A stretch of 64,000 nucleotides of DNA from Atrichornis clamosus (GCA_013400975.1 WBMZ01005410.1:1-64000), one strand, 5' to 3'; numbered from the stretch's first letter, positions 26,101 to 39,900 are shown. Program-made: numbers and translations. The notes: a model not told the origin generated them from the sequence alone.

Positions 26101-28997
26101 GCCCTGACACTTGGTGGATGTTTCTGCCATTTCTATTGTACACCTAAAAGAACCAAAGAAAAACAGAATACAGAGGAGAAATTGTGGGGAGTGCATGTGG
26201 TTTTTACGATGGAGCAAACTAGAGTGCAGGGTTAACTGTGGCCTTTTACCCCATGAAAGCATGAACAATCGAGAAGTTGAGTCCCAGGGACCAGGACATC
26301 CTTAGAAACACACATGAAGGAGGAAGTTCATGCTTGGGAACTAAAACCAGTAAGCCATTCTTGGCAGGTTAGCAATCTCCAACCCCGAGACAGATTATTT
26401 TGCAGATATTCCCCAGATGTGAAGTCCTGAGAGCCAAGGCTCCATAGCAGCAAACTGAATGAGTTGGAAAGGAAGCAGACAAGCCTCTCGAACAAGGTAC
26501 TGCATGGTATCAGAAGCCCTTTAAAATATATAAATATATATATTCTTTGCCAATTACTCATTTAAACATATCACAGTTTACTAGTGAAAATGTATTTGAC
26601 AGAAAATTGATGATCATTCCTACCATTGCTACTAGGCTTTTTTATAAGGCCTCCATTCACCATTGGAAGAAACAGTGTTTCTTACATAATTTGTTCCACT
26701 TGGCCTTTCAAAATAAGATCTGTCAGGCACAACTAAAACAAAAAAGCTAAAGCAATAAAGACCTAGTCAGATGAAGGCAAAGGGGTGGAAATCTCTTATT
26801 CCATGTCCTCCTCCGGTGTTTTGAAACCAAAATCGTCGGGTTTTTAAAATCTATTAATGTCTAATAGGTTATCTCTACAGATACACGTCAAGAGCTGTAA
26901 CATCTATTGACTTTGAAGACATTATGCCAGGAATAAACCTCTAATATTGCCTTGTGCTCTATTTTAAGAGCATAAACAAATTCACTCAGTTCTAAACCTT
27001 TTTCAAAGAATTAAGTCCTATTCTTAAACTCTGCGCTGACAGATAGACAAAACATCCTATGTGGATAGCAGTCTAATGAATTCATGTTCATTTATGTAAA
27101 GAAGCCTCAGGCAAATCTTAGGAAAGAAGCTCCTCTTTCTGGAAGGGATATGCATGACCTGATGGTCTACATATGTGCATTGAAAACTGCCTTTGGCCTC
27201 CTTCATAGAGTACCAGATGGTCTCACATCATGAGATTCCTCTCACATCTGAGTATTGCAGTCCATATGCTTAGTCACTAAAGCTATAAATAGTATAATTC
27301 CTACTATTTTTTTTAAAACCAGCCACATTCATAGGAAGATTTTTCTCAAGGAATTAGCAACAACTTGAACACATGGCTGGTTCAAATAGTATGTTAAAAT
27401 TTACAAAAATATATCAAGTGGTTTAAAAAAAAGTCTTGGAATTGCTGCCCTGAGCTGCCACAAAAAAAATTTAGCTCTTGGTGTGGGAGGCAATGGTAGG
27501 AAAGAGCTGGTAACAATTACTAGTCAAAGTTTCAACCCTTTGCCTAGTCTGTCTTCTTCTGGAACTTGTCACATGTATTTTTTACTGTAAAAATCTGTTA
27601 CCAATAATTATTCAGTTCTGCAGAAAGCACTCTGGTAGTCATATCAGATTCCCATGGTTTCTGCTGGGAATGGTTCTTAAAGTAGCAGAAAGGATTCTCT
27701 TCTAACCCTGTGTTTACTGCATTATTCTCAGCATGCTGCCGACAATATCACACTTCTGTTATATTGTGCTTTTACCAGAAAGCCATAGAGAAATTCAAAA
27801 GACTATGAAATGGTTTTGTCTAAAACTCATTGAGGAAATAATTGGAAAGAAACTATGGTCAACTTCAGAGATTTTCAACTCCAAAGGATTCTTTTCACCC
27901 TGAAGTGCATGACTCCTTCCTCACTTTTCTAAAAAATGGTGAATTTGAAAGGGACCCAAACCTAAATTCCAGTTCCAAATTCTTCACATATTTTGGGGAT
28001 GTACGAACTGAGGTCTGAATTGTGCAGCTGTCCCCACACTAATGGCTGAATCAAGCACTTCAGTCACAGGCAACTTAAGGGCACAGGTTATTTGTGCCTT
28101 TTAAAAAAATTAATCTGTTTGATTGCCATACATATAATGCACTGTGGTGGGGGAGTGGAGGGGAAGGTCACCTGTAAACTAGAAAGTTTAACAAATGGTT
28201 AGCCTGCAATTAAAAGCAGGTGAGCCAAGTCAGTAACATTTTTGTTTTAGTTGACTAAACCAAAATTTGTCATTACAGAACTAAATATTATTTTGTTTCA
28301 ATTTGTTTAAATGAAACCCTCACGTTTAGGCAAATTCAGACATCTCTTCATTCCTTTTTTTTTTTAAAAAAAGAAAAAAATATTTTCCTAGGCAGATAGC
28401 ATAACAAAATATCTGAATATATTTTGCTAATGTTTAAGCATCAGTTTGAATTTTCTATAGGGTTTCTGGTTTTGCTGCAGTTGAAAAAAGAGATACTACT
28501 TAAATGATCTTCACAGTGACAGAGAAGTAACTCCAGTTTTGGAGGAGTTTCTCTCAAATCCCTTTTAGTTTCACACGCATTTTAAGAAGAAACTGCTCTC
28601 CCTAGGCATTGCAGATTTGACTCACATACTATGATGATGAGCGGAAAGCACTCTGTGTGCTCACAGCTGTGTTCTGTGACACATGCTGGAACTGCTATCA
28701 AATGCCTTTTAAGGTATTGCCCTGGCTTGGCCCTCAGCATATTTTTCTGAGATAGTTTTGCACGATTTTTTGAAATAAAAACTTAAGCAATCCAAAACCT
28801 GCAGATGTACAACAAGGAAAAGGCTTACAGGATTAAGTGATGTAGTGTTTTAAACATATAAAAACTACAAGACCAGCCATCTGTAGTCTCCAGTTACATG
28901 GCTTAATCTAGTTCATTATGAGAGATTCTTGAGTCTTCATCTTTTCACTTAATGAGAATAATAAAGATTTTAGAGAATAAACAGAGTCCCAGGTTCA
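17116..28997. other. AT-rich intergenic DNA, no gene recognised
   Basis: A TA-rich stretch lies at about 17752-17770, a 17-bp tandem repeat at 18324-18370 and an ATATA tract at about 26524-26543. GC-richer patches at about 20110-20480 and 23990-24400 carry ORFs of 121 and 133 codons without recognisable content. A long T run followed by an A run lies near 28355-28382. No gene is supported. Confidence 0.55.
18324..18370. repeat. 17-bp tandem repeat, about 2.8 copies
   Basis: The unit reads ACATTTATCAGAAAGTA at 18324-18340 and ACATCTATCAGAAAGAA at 18341-18357. A partial third copy occupies 18358-18370. Copies differ at one or two positions. It is a small minisatellite and could vary in length between individuals. 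Confidence 0.85.
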
Positions 28998-29369
28998 GCC
29001 CTGAGAAGAGGAGACTGAGGGGAGACCTGTGCTCTTCAACATCCTCGTGAGAGGAAGCAGAGGGGCGGCCACTGATCTCTTCACTCTCTTGACCGGTGAC
29101 AGAAGCCAAGGGAATGGCCTGAAGTTGTGTCAGGGGAGATTTAGGTCAGCTATCAGGAATAGGTTCTTCACCCAGAGGGTGGCTGGGCACTGGAACAGGC
29201 TCCCCAGGGCAGTGGTCACAGCACCAGCCTGACAGAGTTCAAGAAGTGTTTGGACAATGCTTTTGGGCACAGGGTGTTGTGCTTGGGGATGGTGCTGTGC
29301 AGGGCCAAGAGTTGGACTTGATAATTGTAATGGGTTCCTTCTAATTCAGCCTATTCTGTGATTCTATGA
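28998..29369 (+). mobile_element. CR1 LINE, 5'-truncated 3' end
   Basis: About 370 bases match the 3' end of avian CR1 non-LTR retrotransposons. Recognisable pieces in order are a GAGACTGAGGGGAGACCT block (from about 29010), a segment reading as RNRFFTQRV...HWNRLPR in frame (about 29155-29215), the region around GTTCAAGAAGTGTTTGGA (about 29237), and the 3' end with two near-identical octamers, ATTCTGTG then ATTCTATG (29353-29368). The copy lacks everything upstream, as most CR1 insertions do. Its 67-codon open frame at 29029-29232 is a remnant, not a host gene. I cannot assign the CR1 subfamily by eye. CR1 typically inserts without target-site duplications, and I see none. Confidence 0.93.
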
Positions 29370-30124
29370 AAGCTTCATTCTACTTTCTGCTTCATATTGC
29401 AGTCAGAGTCTGCACGATCCAAGTAAAAATACCCTTCAAACTGGGAGAACAACTCCTGTTTGAAGAAGCACAAATACAGGGCTTATAGATTTTAGCTGTA
29501 TGTATTAGTAACTACAGATACAATGCAGAAGGTAAAAATAGCTACTTTCACAAAGCCTGTATCTGCTGATGCACTCTATGCCAGTCATGTTGCTTTAGGA
29601 CACTTTTGTTATACTCCTGTATATTTTTCAGTTCTTGTGAAGAGTTGCTTCATCCAGTCTAAGGTGTGAAATATTGAAAGATCATGGTAATATATCATTG
29701 GAAATAACTGGTGGATAGCTAAAATTATATTTATCTATATTATATATATATAGGCTCATCTGTTCATACACTATCCCTCTCTATATAATTTCTACATTTT
29801 TAATTTTTTTTTCAAAATGCCTAATTATCCTAGTGAACACCAAGACCTCAGCATGGTACCTTCATACCAGCTGTAAAAAGATGCCTCAATTGTAAAGAGC
29901 TGTATAGATGAGACAGTGTGGAGGAAGGAGATACTGTTTCCACAGCAATATATAGGAACACAAGATGTGGGACAACAGTGGCTGTGGTCTTTTGGAGTTC
30001 AGTATAGCTTATGTGGAGCACAGAAACATGTCAGAGTTCACAAATCCCTTCAATGTTTTACAGCTTTTCACATTTACTCTCTGAATACTCTTGTTCTTTT
30101 GCTGATTAGGGTTGTTCAGCTGGA

Positions 30125-30360
30125 TTCCTGTTTATCTTTTCCCCTCTAGTCTCTGGGTTCTAGGATCATTCCCTCTGCCCTCCAGTCTCTCGTGTCCATT
30201 CTGTTCAGTGTTTCTTCTCCCTTACAGTCTCCCCTTTTGAGTACTTCCCCTCTTAGTAGAATTTCATCCCTGCTTCTAAGCATTCATGAGCCACCTCTCT
30301 CTTACCCCTGATAGTCTTTGATTTCTCCCACTCTTTTTTAATCCACTACCTTTCTCGCTT
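30125..30360. repeat. pyrimidine-rich (CT) segment on the plus strand
   Basis: About 235 bases are strongly enriched in C and T on the plus strand, with recurring CTCTC, TCCC and CAGTCTC words. The words around 30145-30160, 30180-30190 and 30225-30235 (variants of CTCTAGTCTC and CAGTCTC) look like loosely diverged repeats, but no exact unit is maintained. It is probably degenerate low-complexity DNA. Confidence 0.4.
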
Positions 30361-33300
30361 AATAGGAATCTTCTCAAAGCTGCTTCTAGAATGACATGAT
30401 TGTAGTGGGACTAAGTCTAACTACCAGGAAAACTTGTACTTCAGATACTTTCAAATTTAACACTGCAGTCCAAAGACCTCATACCTATTTTTCAGTTACC
30501 TTCAATGTTCCTGTTAAGAACAAGCCTAGCAAACTTTTATCCAAAAAAACCCCTCCAATACATTTCTCTACCCTGGTTCCACTGTCAGCAAAACTTGTTA
30601 GAGTTCTTGTAATGTTCACTGGTGTTCTTCAGGGGTATTGGCAGCCAGACAATGGGGAACATGAAATGTCTGTGGAGCACACAGTTTTCAGGATCAGTTT
30701 TGAATGTAGTTGCCCATGATTATCATTTCCAGAGAAAGAGCTGATAAAACTCTTCATGCTAACAGACACACCCTCTGGTAAATGAGACAGTCCTGACTAG
30801 GAATTTGAAAAGCAGGAAATTACCCTTCATGTGACAGCACCTTAATGTGACAAAACCTGTATCTGTGACAGTTTTAACAATTCAGCACTTTGCCATTGTC
30901 AGCATGTTTTTTATGGTGCCATGCCACTTCCTGTCGTCTACCACTGGCTTGAAAGCATTTTAATCCTGAAAATTTAAACACTTAATTAGAAAAGAAAACT
31001 GTATCTTCATCAATTATTCCATTTGTTTCAGTAAATAAGATAATGAGAATGTTATTACAGCATCTGGGACAGAAAGTTTCTGAGGATGAGAATGTAAGTA
31101 AGCCAAATGGACCCGGTGGGGTTAGCCTTAACATCTGACTTTATTTATCCCCTTGCTGTTGTTCAAAATTAAAGCCCCTATACCAGTTCCACTTTTGATC
31201 AGTCACTTCCCACCAGCATCAAAGATGAACTTCACGGAAGAGGCATCTAACTTAAAGCTATAGCCTGGATCCTTGTATTAGGAGATCTGTGCAATCCTCT
31301 GTTTGTTCAGATGTGCTTTTCTTCTCAGCTGAGCACTCATTTCCTCAGATACAATGAAATATCCAGGCTGCCCGATAAGTTCCTCTGATACAATGTTATT
31401 TTATGGAAGCTTGTAAAAGAAAAACCAGCAGCTTCTAACCTTTCATGATGACTAGTTTCCAGTCCCTTTCCTTATGGGCAAAGGTGTTGGTCACTGCTAC
31501 CCACAGTTCTGCTCAAGGGTGTTACCAAGCTAGTTTATAGTAATGCCATATTTCAGAAGACATCTGTATAGATCCCAAACTCCTCTTCATCCCACAGTGA
31601 TTTTGCAAAGAAAGCTCAGTTCGGATTTCTCCCCTGAACACAGGAATATCTGCTGGCCATGCTCATGAACTTCATCCAATGTCAAAAATCTACCAGTGCT
31701 TCCAGGGCAGTAACACCTGAACTCTGTGAGCTCACCTCTCAGCTACATGTCTAACCAGCAGCAGAACTGTTTTCTTTCTTTAAGTTTCTCAGAAACAACG
31801 CAGTGCACAGATATTTGTTTCAGTTATCTTGTTCTCAAGTGTAATGCCAAGTGTCCCTGAAGAAGACCAGTGTACATTGCAAGTTTCAATGCAGTCTCTA
31901 GGAGAGGCATATTGAGCATTCTGTTAAACAAGTTCTGTGACCAGGTGAAGAACAGCTGCCTGTTTGCCTGGGAAAGGGGAGCACTTCATCCTGAGAGCAA
32001 CTGGACATGCTCAGAGTGGAAAAACTCCTAGGGTAGAGCCTGGGGCAGCAAGAGGGAGACAGTAAGTGCAAAACCGTATAGACTGGGAGACTCCTGTGAG
32101 AAAGGGATGCACCTGCTGCAGGGAGCAGCTCTAGTGCCAGTACGACCCATGATGGGTAGAAGGCAGCTTTAATTACATGAGGTAGGAGTGGACTTATTCA
32201 GTTGGTCCTGCAGACCAGATATCCACAGTGGTTTTACAGACAAGTACTAGACTAGTCCAGTGACCAAAAAGATCAACTGTAGTTGGAAGACATGGAGTGT
32301 CCAGGAGCAAATCTTGCACTTTAGTTCCATCTGGAAAGAATCCAGTTTGTGTGCTCTGGGTTAGCAATACATTTGTTTACAAGTCTTTTTTTGGTCTCCT
32401 ATGCCCAGCAGAGCAGTGTTTTCTATTATTATTTACATTTTTCTGGTTTTTTATGTAAATATCTAGTGATACACAATTCTAATGATGTACAATCCATCTT
32501 AAAGGAAAAGGCATATGTGGCATGAAGGGCCTCAGTTCCTCCTCACATCTCTGGCACAGCTCAGTATTGTGTCTTGCTATTTCTATACCCATGAGGATGT
32601 GCTGTGGTTTACTGAAAAGACAAGAGTACAGACCATAACAGCCAAAGCAAGTGGGCTTGTCAGTGACCTGAGGAACAGCCATGTTGTCCTTCCTTTAATG
32701 AACCAGTGTCCCAGGAATTCTGAGCTGCTGTGTATGTAACTGTATTCAAGAACTACTTCATTGCATTACTAAACTCACAAACATGAAGAAAGTGTTTTTA
32801 GCATTAATAATAAATTCCTGACCTTTTTTTGTGTAGTCAGTCTCTCACCATTCATTCTGTGATTCAATGATAATAGAAGGAAATGAGAAATGGACATTCT
32901 GGCACTGAGACACAAGCTCAGAGAAGAATGAGAGGGATGTGTCTCTTCAAACTGATCATTGAAGAGGTGTATCACAGGAAAGCATGAATTTGTATCTGAG
33001 GATAAGAGAGTTTTCAGCTTATATTCTTTTTAACAGCACAAGACATGAACTAATTCATTTAATTAAAAGAATGCAAATGCATTTTATAAAAATTTTGAAA
33101 TCACCATGTGTTTATCTGATTCCATTTTTACAGTGAAGCAACTTTGGCTCCTTTACTATGACTTTCTTTTAGATCTTAATCACTTTTGAAGAAAAGAGAA
33201 GCAAACTGTGTTCCAGTTTAAAAGCTTTTGTCATCAGTGATAGCAGACTTCATAAACTGGAGTGCCAACATCCAGATTTGGTCTCCTGCTAAAACTGTGT

Positions 33301-35260
33301 CAGCTCTTGGGCCTTGTTGCCCTTGCACAGTCAGTTTGATCACAGGAATACAAAAGGTGGAATCTGAGAAGACAAGGTTCCTAATCACCTTGTATTTGCA
33401 TAGACTGCTCTTAAGAGATCCCATCTAGGTAGCAGCTCCCTCTTCCTGCCCTGCCAGATTTTATGAATGACTCAAACTCCAAACTCTACGGTTTTTCCAA
33501 GCAATGCACTTGGTTACCTGCATTTTTCTAGATACACAATCATGATAAGTTTTATCTTTTTGGGGTCTAGTCAAAGCAAAACTCATAACCTTCTGTCATA
33601 ATGGTGCAGATGCACAGCTTTGTGACCTTTCAAGCTCCTGTGGTTAATTCATACTTTGTGTTGCTATTTAATAATCTTAACAGATATGGAAAAAGCTTGC
33701 TGATTATATGTTGATAGTTTTGTTATAGTTGGTTCTTTTCTTTTTATTCCCACTTTGTCATTGCACTGTGGCTACCAGAAGAAGAAATTACTTAGATCTA
33801 TTTCTGCTTACTCTATTGAAGCACACTTGATCTTAGCTGGGATGTACTAGCAGAAATAAAAATTAAATCCAGAATAAGTAGTTTCGGCAGAAATTAAGCC
33901 ATTGAAACAGTTCCTTGTGAACAGGACATGCTATGATACATTCACTCTGGAGATTTTCAAAAGCAGAGTTACACAAAGAATTAATTTGGCCAAGGACAAG
34001 AAACTTGACCATGCCAAGAGGAATGGCATTTACTTTGTCAATACATACATCAGTACAGGAACCTGATACAGCAAACAACTTCAAATGCAGCTGGACTGTA
34101 TAATCCCTTGAAAAATGAACTGATGTGAGCTCATCTGTATGGGTAAACTAAACCCATCAGAGGTCAAGGAGCATTCCACAGAAGCAGTTATGCAAAAGGA
34201 ACAAACTGTACCCACCCATGAGCAGGCACAGAAACACAGATGGAGACATTTCCCAAAGTGTAGGGGGAAACTGAGCAGAGAGAAGGCAGCAAAGCATAAT
34301 CAGGTCTTTACCTCTCTCTTAAGGATGGTGCAAAGAAAAGATTTCTAATGACTTGTTCTTCCTCTTGGTCAGTGGGATTCAGGCTGCCCAAAACTGAACA
34401 AATTACTGTCATTTAGAGAAGAACAACAGTAAACTACGAGGAAAAAGAGGTAACAAAGCCTGTACCAACACCTTGTTTGCCATAGTAGACAGCTGGGATG
34501 CCGTAGGGCATTACAGATCTAGTTCACTAACTTGTTGAGCCTTACTAGCTCAGGACTAAGCCTTTCACAATTCCTGACTAAAATAGACTAACTACTACAT
34601 TTTCATGGACATAGATTCACTACTATCACATTTCCAGTATTTCAGTATTTATCATGAAGCTTTCAACCACAAAAGTTGCATTTACAATCTGTCTTTCTAC
34701 AACATTTTGACTGAACATAAATGCTGAAACCTTATTATTTGTATATGGCACCTTTGCCCAAATGACACAGGTTTCATTAGACGAATAGAGAAAATGTAAA
34801 GATGCACGACCAGATTTTTTTTTCATTTATCCAAGATTAACTTACATGAGAGGTGCCACTAAAGCTGCTTTTGCAAGGGAAGCAGCCCAGACCAGTCCTA
34901 GAGGTTTTAAACTTGCACCTTAAGGAAGTGACTCAGTAACAGTATCTGCCTCATAAAGCTATTTTGCCATTGTGAATAATCTCAAGCATTATAAAACCTA
35001 TAATAATATTTACATCTGATATTCTGCTTTGCAGTGATTCTTGAATATTTGCATCTTATTACTAATCTCTTGATTGTCTAGCTTTAATTTTCAAGCACTA
35101 TCTGGCATCATAAATGTCTCTGTAGACTTAAGAGTCACCTCTTCTGCAGGCAGTTTTGTTTAGACTAACAGGAGTTATTTCTTGTTACTCACATCAACAA
35201 ATAAACAGGTAGAAATAATTTATTATTGAACTAAGGAAGACATAATTGTCTATTCTAAAA

Positions 35261-35301
35261 TTATTCTGTTATTATACTAATTATTTCTGTTATTACACTA
35301 A
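35261..35301. repeat. 20-21 bp tandem duplication
   Basis: TTATTCTGTTATTATACTAA at 35261-35280 is followed immediately by a 21-base copy at 35281-35301 that has one extra T and a T-to-C change. It is a simple local duplication in AT-rich DNA. Confidence 0.8.
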
Positions 35302-36443
35302 AAAGAAACAGTTAAACTCTCTATTTATTGTTCATTGTTTCTAAAAGTGGCACTGGATAGTGACTAAAAACAAATGGTATAATCGAGTAATTATGGAAAG
35401 TAAAACAATCGGAAGAGATCATAATTTTTCTGATTATATGAGTCAATTCAGTTCATGTGTCTAGCCAGGAAAGAGACTGAAGGTATTACAAAACACAATG
35501 CTTTGTTCTTTTTCCTTTTGCACTTCAGCTGGAAGGAAGGACTACAATCATTTCTCTTGTAATCACTAGCATTAATTGTGCCTCTAGCGCAGTACCAAAA
35601 CATTTTAAATGTAAGTTGGTGCTACCATTCTCTAATCTATGGTGAGTCAACTCTGGGATCTAAGCTAGTAGAAAATTACTGGTTTATATTATCATTTTTC
35701 TGGCAGTTTAGCTGTCATAATCATTACGCCAAATGCTTATGTCAAAACATGTAAGGAAATACAGCTGTGGCAAAACTAAATTACCTTGGCTGAAGTCATT
35801 CGGGAGCTGTAGTTTCACTGTAGGATTGATCTGATTCTAACATCTGCAAATGAAAGCATCTCTTATTAATCTGTTTACTCTGTGCAACAAGAATGCCCTT
35901 GCAGATGACAGTGATTTATGCTCAGACTCTCTGGTTCTTGCCAGCAAGACAAAGCCAGCCAACAGCTAGAGATGTTTGAGTTAACTCAAACCTTGCTTCT
36001 TGGTGGACTTCTAGCCGTTCAAAATTTCAGGAAACAGCTAGGTCAAAATTACTTTTATGGCCTCAGGGATGAAAGGTAACATTCAATTTTGCAGTGGCAG
36101 CAAAAAAGATTCCAAGAATGAATTGGTGAGGGACTAGCCAAGTTTGAACAGTGTTGGTGCAGTAAATGGGGTCTTTGGGGCATGCTAGGAGTTGTCACAG
36201 GGGTGACACAGGTTAACAGAGCTTCACCAGGCTGGAGGTTGTCCGATGTTGCCCTAGACCCACAATGAACTGTGTAACTGTGGAGATGACTGTGGTGGTG
36301 TGACTGAATAGGGGTTCCTACCTCTGCCTTGCTACCTCCCAACATCTTTCTCATCCTCTTCCTCCTCTCCAGACCTCACTACAGGACCCTGCCAAGACCA
36401 GCCTGCTGTCTTATCCCCCACAGCTCTTCATTATCGGTGCCCC

Positions 36444-36998
36444 ATGCCTGGCTCAGCTCTGCTGCATTTCCTCCTCTGGCTCCTTCCACTGCTAACAGCC
36501 TGTGAGACACCAAGGGAAGCAAGGATCTCTTCCGGCAGTGCTAAAGCTTGGGATTGTATTCAAAACGGCTCTTCATGCAACCTGCAGTGCTACCAGCTCA
36601 GAGAGGGGTCATACAACACCACCAGGAGAACAGGAGGCACAGTGCAGGCCCTGGGATCCCACTCGTACCTTATCAAAACCCCTCACCAAGCTCTCCTGCG
36701 CCCTTTCAGAGGCCACATGTCAACAGCTGCTCAGCCCAGTGACAGGCGTGGGGCAGAAACAGAACAGGGACAACTGGGTTTAGTGCTATTCTGTTTGCAG
36801 TACTCTCTTCTAGTTTCTAAAAGCTGTGAGTGCCTGAGCCAGGGGAATTCTTGCAGCCCAAGAGAGCCTTTTCAAACTTCCCATAGAGATGATAGCCTCA
36901 ACACAAATTACAGAAAAATGGAGAAAACCAAAACCAAGCTTGGCTGGCATTGCCTTTTTAATGGCCAACTTTGGATTTCTGCCCAAACTATCCACTAA
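36444..36998 (+). CDS. doubtful 184-codon ORF with signal-peptide-like N-terminus
   Basis: I do not recognise this protein. The frame opens with a signal-peptide-like stretch, MPGSALLHFLLWLLPLLTAC. Two potential N-glycosylation sequons (NGS and NTT) follow, with a cluster of cysteines just after the signal-like segment (DC...SC...QC) and a second cysteine cluster near residue 130. A splice-acceptor-like pyrimidine tract ending in CAG at 36423 lies just upstream. Against it, the start context is weak (C at -3) and two other plus-strand frames are also open across the first half, so the patch is simply poor in stops. There is no obvious domain, no second exon and no downstream polyadenylation signal that I can tie to it. 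It may be a chance ORF, an exon of a lineage-specific gene or part of a non-coding RNA. Confidence 0.15.
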   Translation: MPGSALLHFLLWLLPLLTACETPREARISSGSAKAWDCIQNGSSCNLQCYQLREGSYNTTRRTGGTVQALGSHSYLIKTPHQALLRPFRGHMSTAAQPSDRRGAETEQGQLGLVLFCLQYSLLVSKSCECLSQGNSCSPREPFQTSHRDDSLNTNYRKMEKTKTKLGWHCLFNGQLWISAQTIH

Positions 36999-39900
36999 AG
37001 AAAATATCATAAAATCTTTCTGCACAGAATTTGCATTCATGTCAAACTGGGCTTCAACCCATACTATTGACTAAACAAAATACTCTTTGCACAGTATTTG
37101 TACATCATACATCCCTTAATACAAAATATTAATGAAACAGATCTGTATGGTGGAAGACTACAAATTCTTAACAGGGTTAGTTTTCAACTGCTCCAATTAA
37201 CACCCACCTGTTCACTCGCACGTAAATAGACCTATCTCTTTAACTAAAATTCTCAGTGCTTTTTGGATTTAAACATTTTTTAGTATTTTTCCTTATATGC
37301 TTATATTATGATTTTGTTAATACATAATACTTTGTGTTAGCAGCAGTAATTACAAGTGTTTGAGACAGCTGAAAGACCTAAAGAGAAACAATGGCCAATG
37401 TTTTGATAACAATGTTTTAATAACAAGAACTTCAAAGGAGTACACAACTACAGACTGATTTTAAAATTCTAGAGACATTTTAAATGTAAAATATTGAATT
37501 AAGTTTTCAGCTCATGTGAAGTTACGTAACTGCTGAATACAATGGAACTACCATGAATTTAGTTCATCTGAGGACCAAGGTGAAAATTATATGGGAAAAT
37601 AACCATCTATGATTTTAGATTTTATGTCTGAACTGGCAAAATTTTCACAATTTCAAAACATTTTTGCATACTTCGCTTTTATGTGACAGAATACTGAGAG
37701 AAAGTAAAAGATCAATATTTAAATGAAGACATGTTTGCATATTTTTTAGGAAATTGTGCAACTTTCTCCATTTAGAAAGGCATGCGTCAAACTGATGGTT
37801 CTTCTGTTCAGAGATGTGACTTCACTGATCTGGCCATGCCTGTGACAAATTTTCAGGAATGACCATTATGGGAAAGCAAATTAATCTCTTCCATTTGGTC
37901 TTGGAAAGCTAACCACAGAGGAAGTGTTCTCAGTGCTCAGGGGCAGTATCATTATTGCCTCTGTATTATGTATGCAGTTGCACCACTTACACTTCATGTA
38001 AGAATTTATTTTCTAATTCTAAACAAAGGAATAGGAGGATTAGCATGTCACTTCAGCAATATTACTATTTTCATTAGGAAAAATCATGAAGTTGCTATAT
38101 CTACTTGCTCAGGCATTCTGAAAAACAGTTTAGAAAAGAACATTTAAGGCCTCAGACTTTTTAAACAGCGGAAGCATTGATGAGTATTACAGACATATCA
38201 ACATCTCTGAACAAGCCTTCCTTCTCCCAATATCAGTAGAGTTTTAAAAAAAAGATGTCTTGACCTTTTTAATCTAAATATTTGAACAGCATTCTCTCTT
38301 TGCCACATAAGTCACTAAAATATCATTGTCCAGTGTAGGCTGCAGCGTCACAGGTTCAGTAGCTGAGGAGTGTTTTGTGCAGGTGCTAAGTCCTCTGGTT
38401 TTATCTCCTCTACTCTGAGCCTGCTGTGCTCATTAGAACTGCATGTGACCTGCCACACTTAACCTCAATCCACTGAACATGTGTAGTCATAACCACAGCC
38501 CCGTTTCCACTTCACTTTTTAGTAATACCCCCCCTTTATTAGTATATTCCAAGACTGAGGAGTCAGTGAAACTTTGTCTTCTCTGCATCTTCTCTCCGTA
38601 TCATTAGACAATGAAGCATACCAGTTACAGTACAGTATTCACCAGTGACAGTATTCTGTGTATGACAAGTGCTCTTATAGCAGAATGCATCTTGCAGTAA
38701 GTCTACCTAAGCTGCATGCAAAACAATTCCAATACTTCCACAGTGCTTTTCACAGTACTAACTAAAGTCAGTTGACAGCATTAGTAAAGACATCATCTTC
38801 CAGCATGTATTCCTCACTGCCTGCAACGAAAAACTTCTGAGTTAAACAGATTTTCCTGGAAAAGGACCACGTCATCACAAGCAAAGCAGTGTCACATCAT
38901 CACAGGCAAAGCTGTTTCCTGTGCATCCTGTAAACTTCCTGAAACTTCTTACAGTTGTTCTCTCTCCCTCATTTCTGAAGTGATGTAATTTTCATAGTCA
39001 TGGCAGATTGCAAACTGCAAATTCTAAGACTAGAGAACCAATCTACTTAGTTTCTAAGGCTTTCATGTTATGTTTTTACTGCTCTCCAGGTAATTCCTAT
39101 GGACATTCCCTAGAATACCTAAGAAAGTAAGGATAAGAACTTCTTTAAGACACCTGCAGCTCTGAAAAAGTTTGAGGAATTTATAAAAATTAGCAATTTA
39201 GTGATAGCATCTTTTTATCTGTTACCTAAATAAGTTCCTTCTTGGCTGTAGATACAATTCAGCTATTTCATAAAGGATATGTTATTTGAATTTTGACATT
39301 GAAAGCTTCAGACCAGACTTCTGCATTCTTATCACATTCTTTTTTATTTGCCTTACAGGTCTAGCCAGGTTTGTGGAAATGCACACAAAAAAGAGAAATC
39401 ATACCTCACTCCCTGATCTGCCCTGCCTTACATTACAAAGTCAGTACTGCAATACAAACCAGTGTATTGAATAGATGTGTGTATTTGGATTAATCAGCAT
39501 TCAACTTTAGCCTAAATTAAGAGGCTACTCTCTTTCATCTTCCTGTATAACTACTGAAATTAATTTGGGCTACTCTGGAGGGCCATTCAGCTCTATCTCC
39601 ACTGACTGAAAAGGGGCTGAGGTGAAACTGAAAGTCCTAATCTCAAGTTTTAAAGTTAAAAGGATAAAGACAAACCATGTCAACATCGTCTTATCCTCAT
39701 AACTGGGGTACATTCAGTATTGTTATTCATATCTCTCGTGATCCACTTCATTTTAAACACACATTCATTTTTGATTTTTCATTCAAAGTAGCCACCATAT
39801 GTCGGCAGCTATTAAAGATACCCAAAGCAGATTGTAAGGGGTCAGAGAGTTTTATGTTCTCTATGTTATTGTTACCATATTAGAAACACTGGCTTTTGAT

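Larger units (their letters stand above)
29370..36400. other. AT-rich intergenic DNA, no gene recognised
   Basis: This stretch includes a (TA)n tract near 29736-29752, a pyrimidine-rich segment at about 30125-30360 and a 20-21 bp tandem duplication at 35261-35301. ORFs stay at or below 107 codons (30396-30719), and none resembles a known protein. No RNA gene or transposon end is recognised. Confidence 0.55.

Noticed and set aside
32479..32682. 67-codon minus-strand ORF with two C-x2-C pairs, superficially zinc-finger-like
   Set aside because: The spacing does not match a known zinc-finger class, and a plus-strand frame overlaps it almost fully. Likely chance.
32846..32872. ATTCTGTGATTCAATGA resembling the CR1 terminal octamers
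   Set aside because: No CR1 sequence can be followed upstream of it. Two octamer-like words alone are not enough.
35572..35595. Third CTCF-like word around CCTCTAGCG
   Set aside because: Too many mismatches to the core consensus on either strand.
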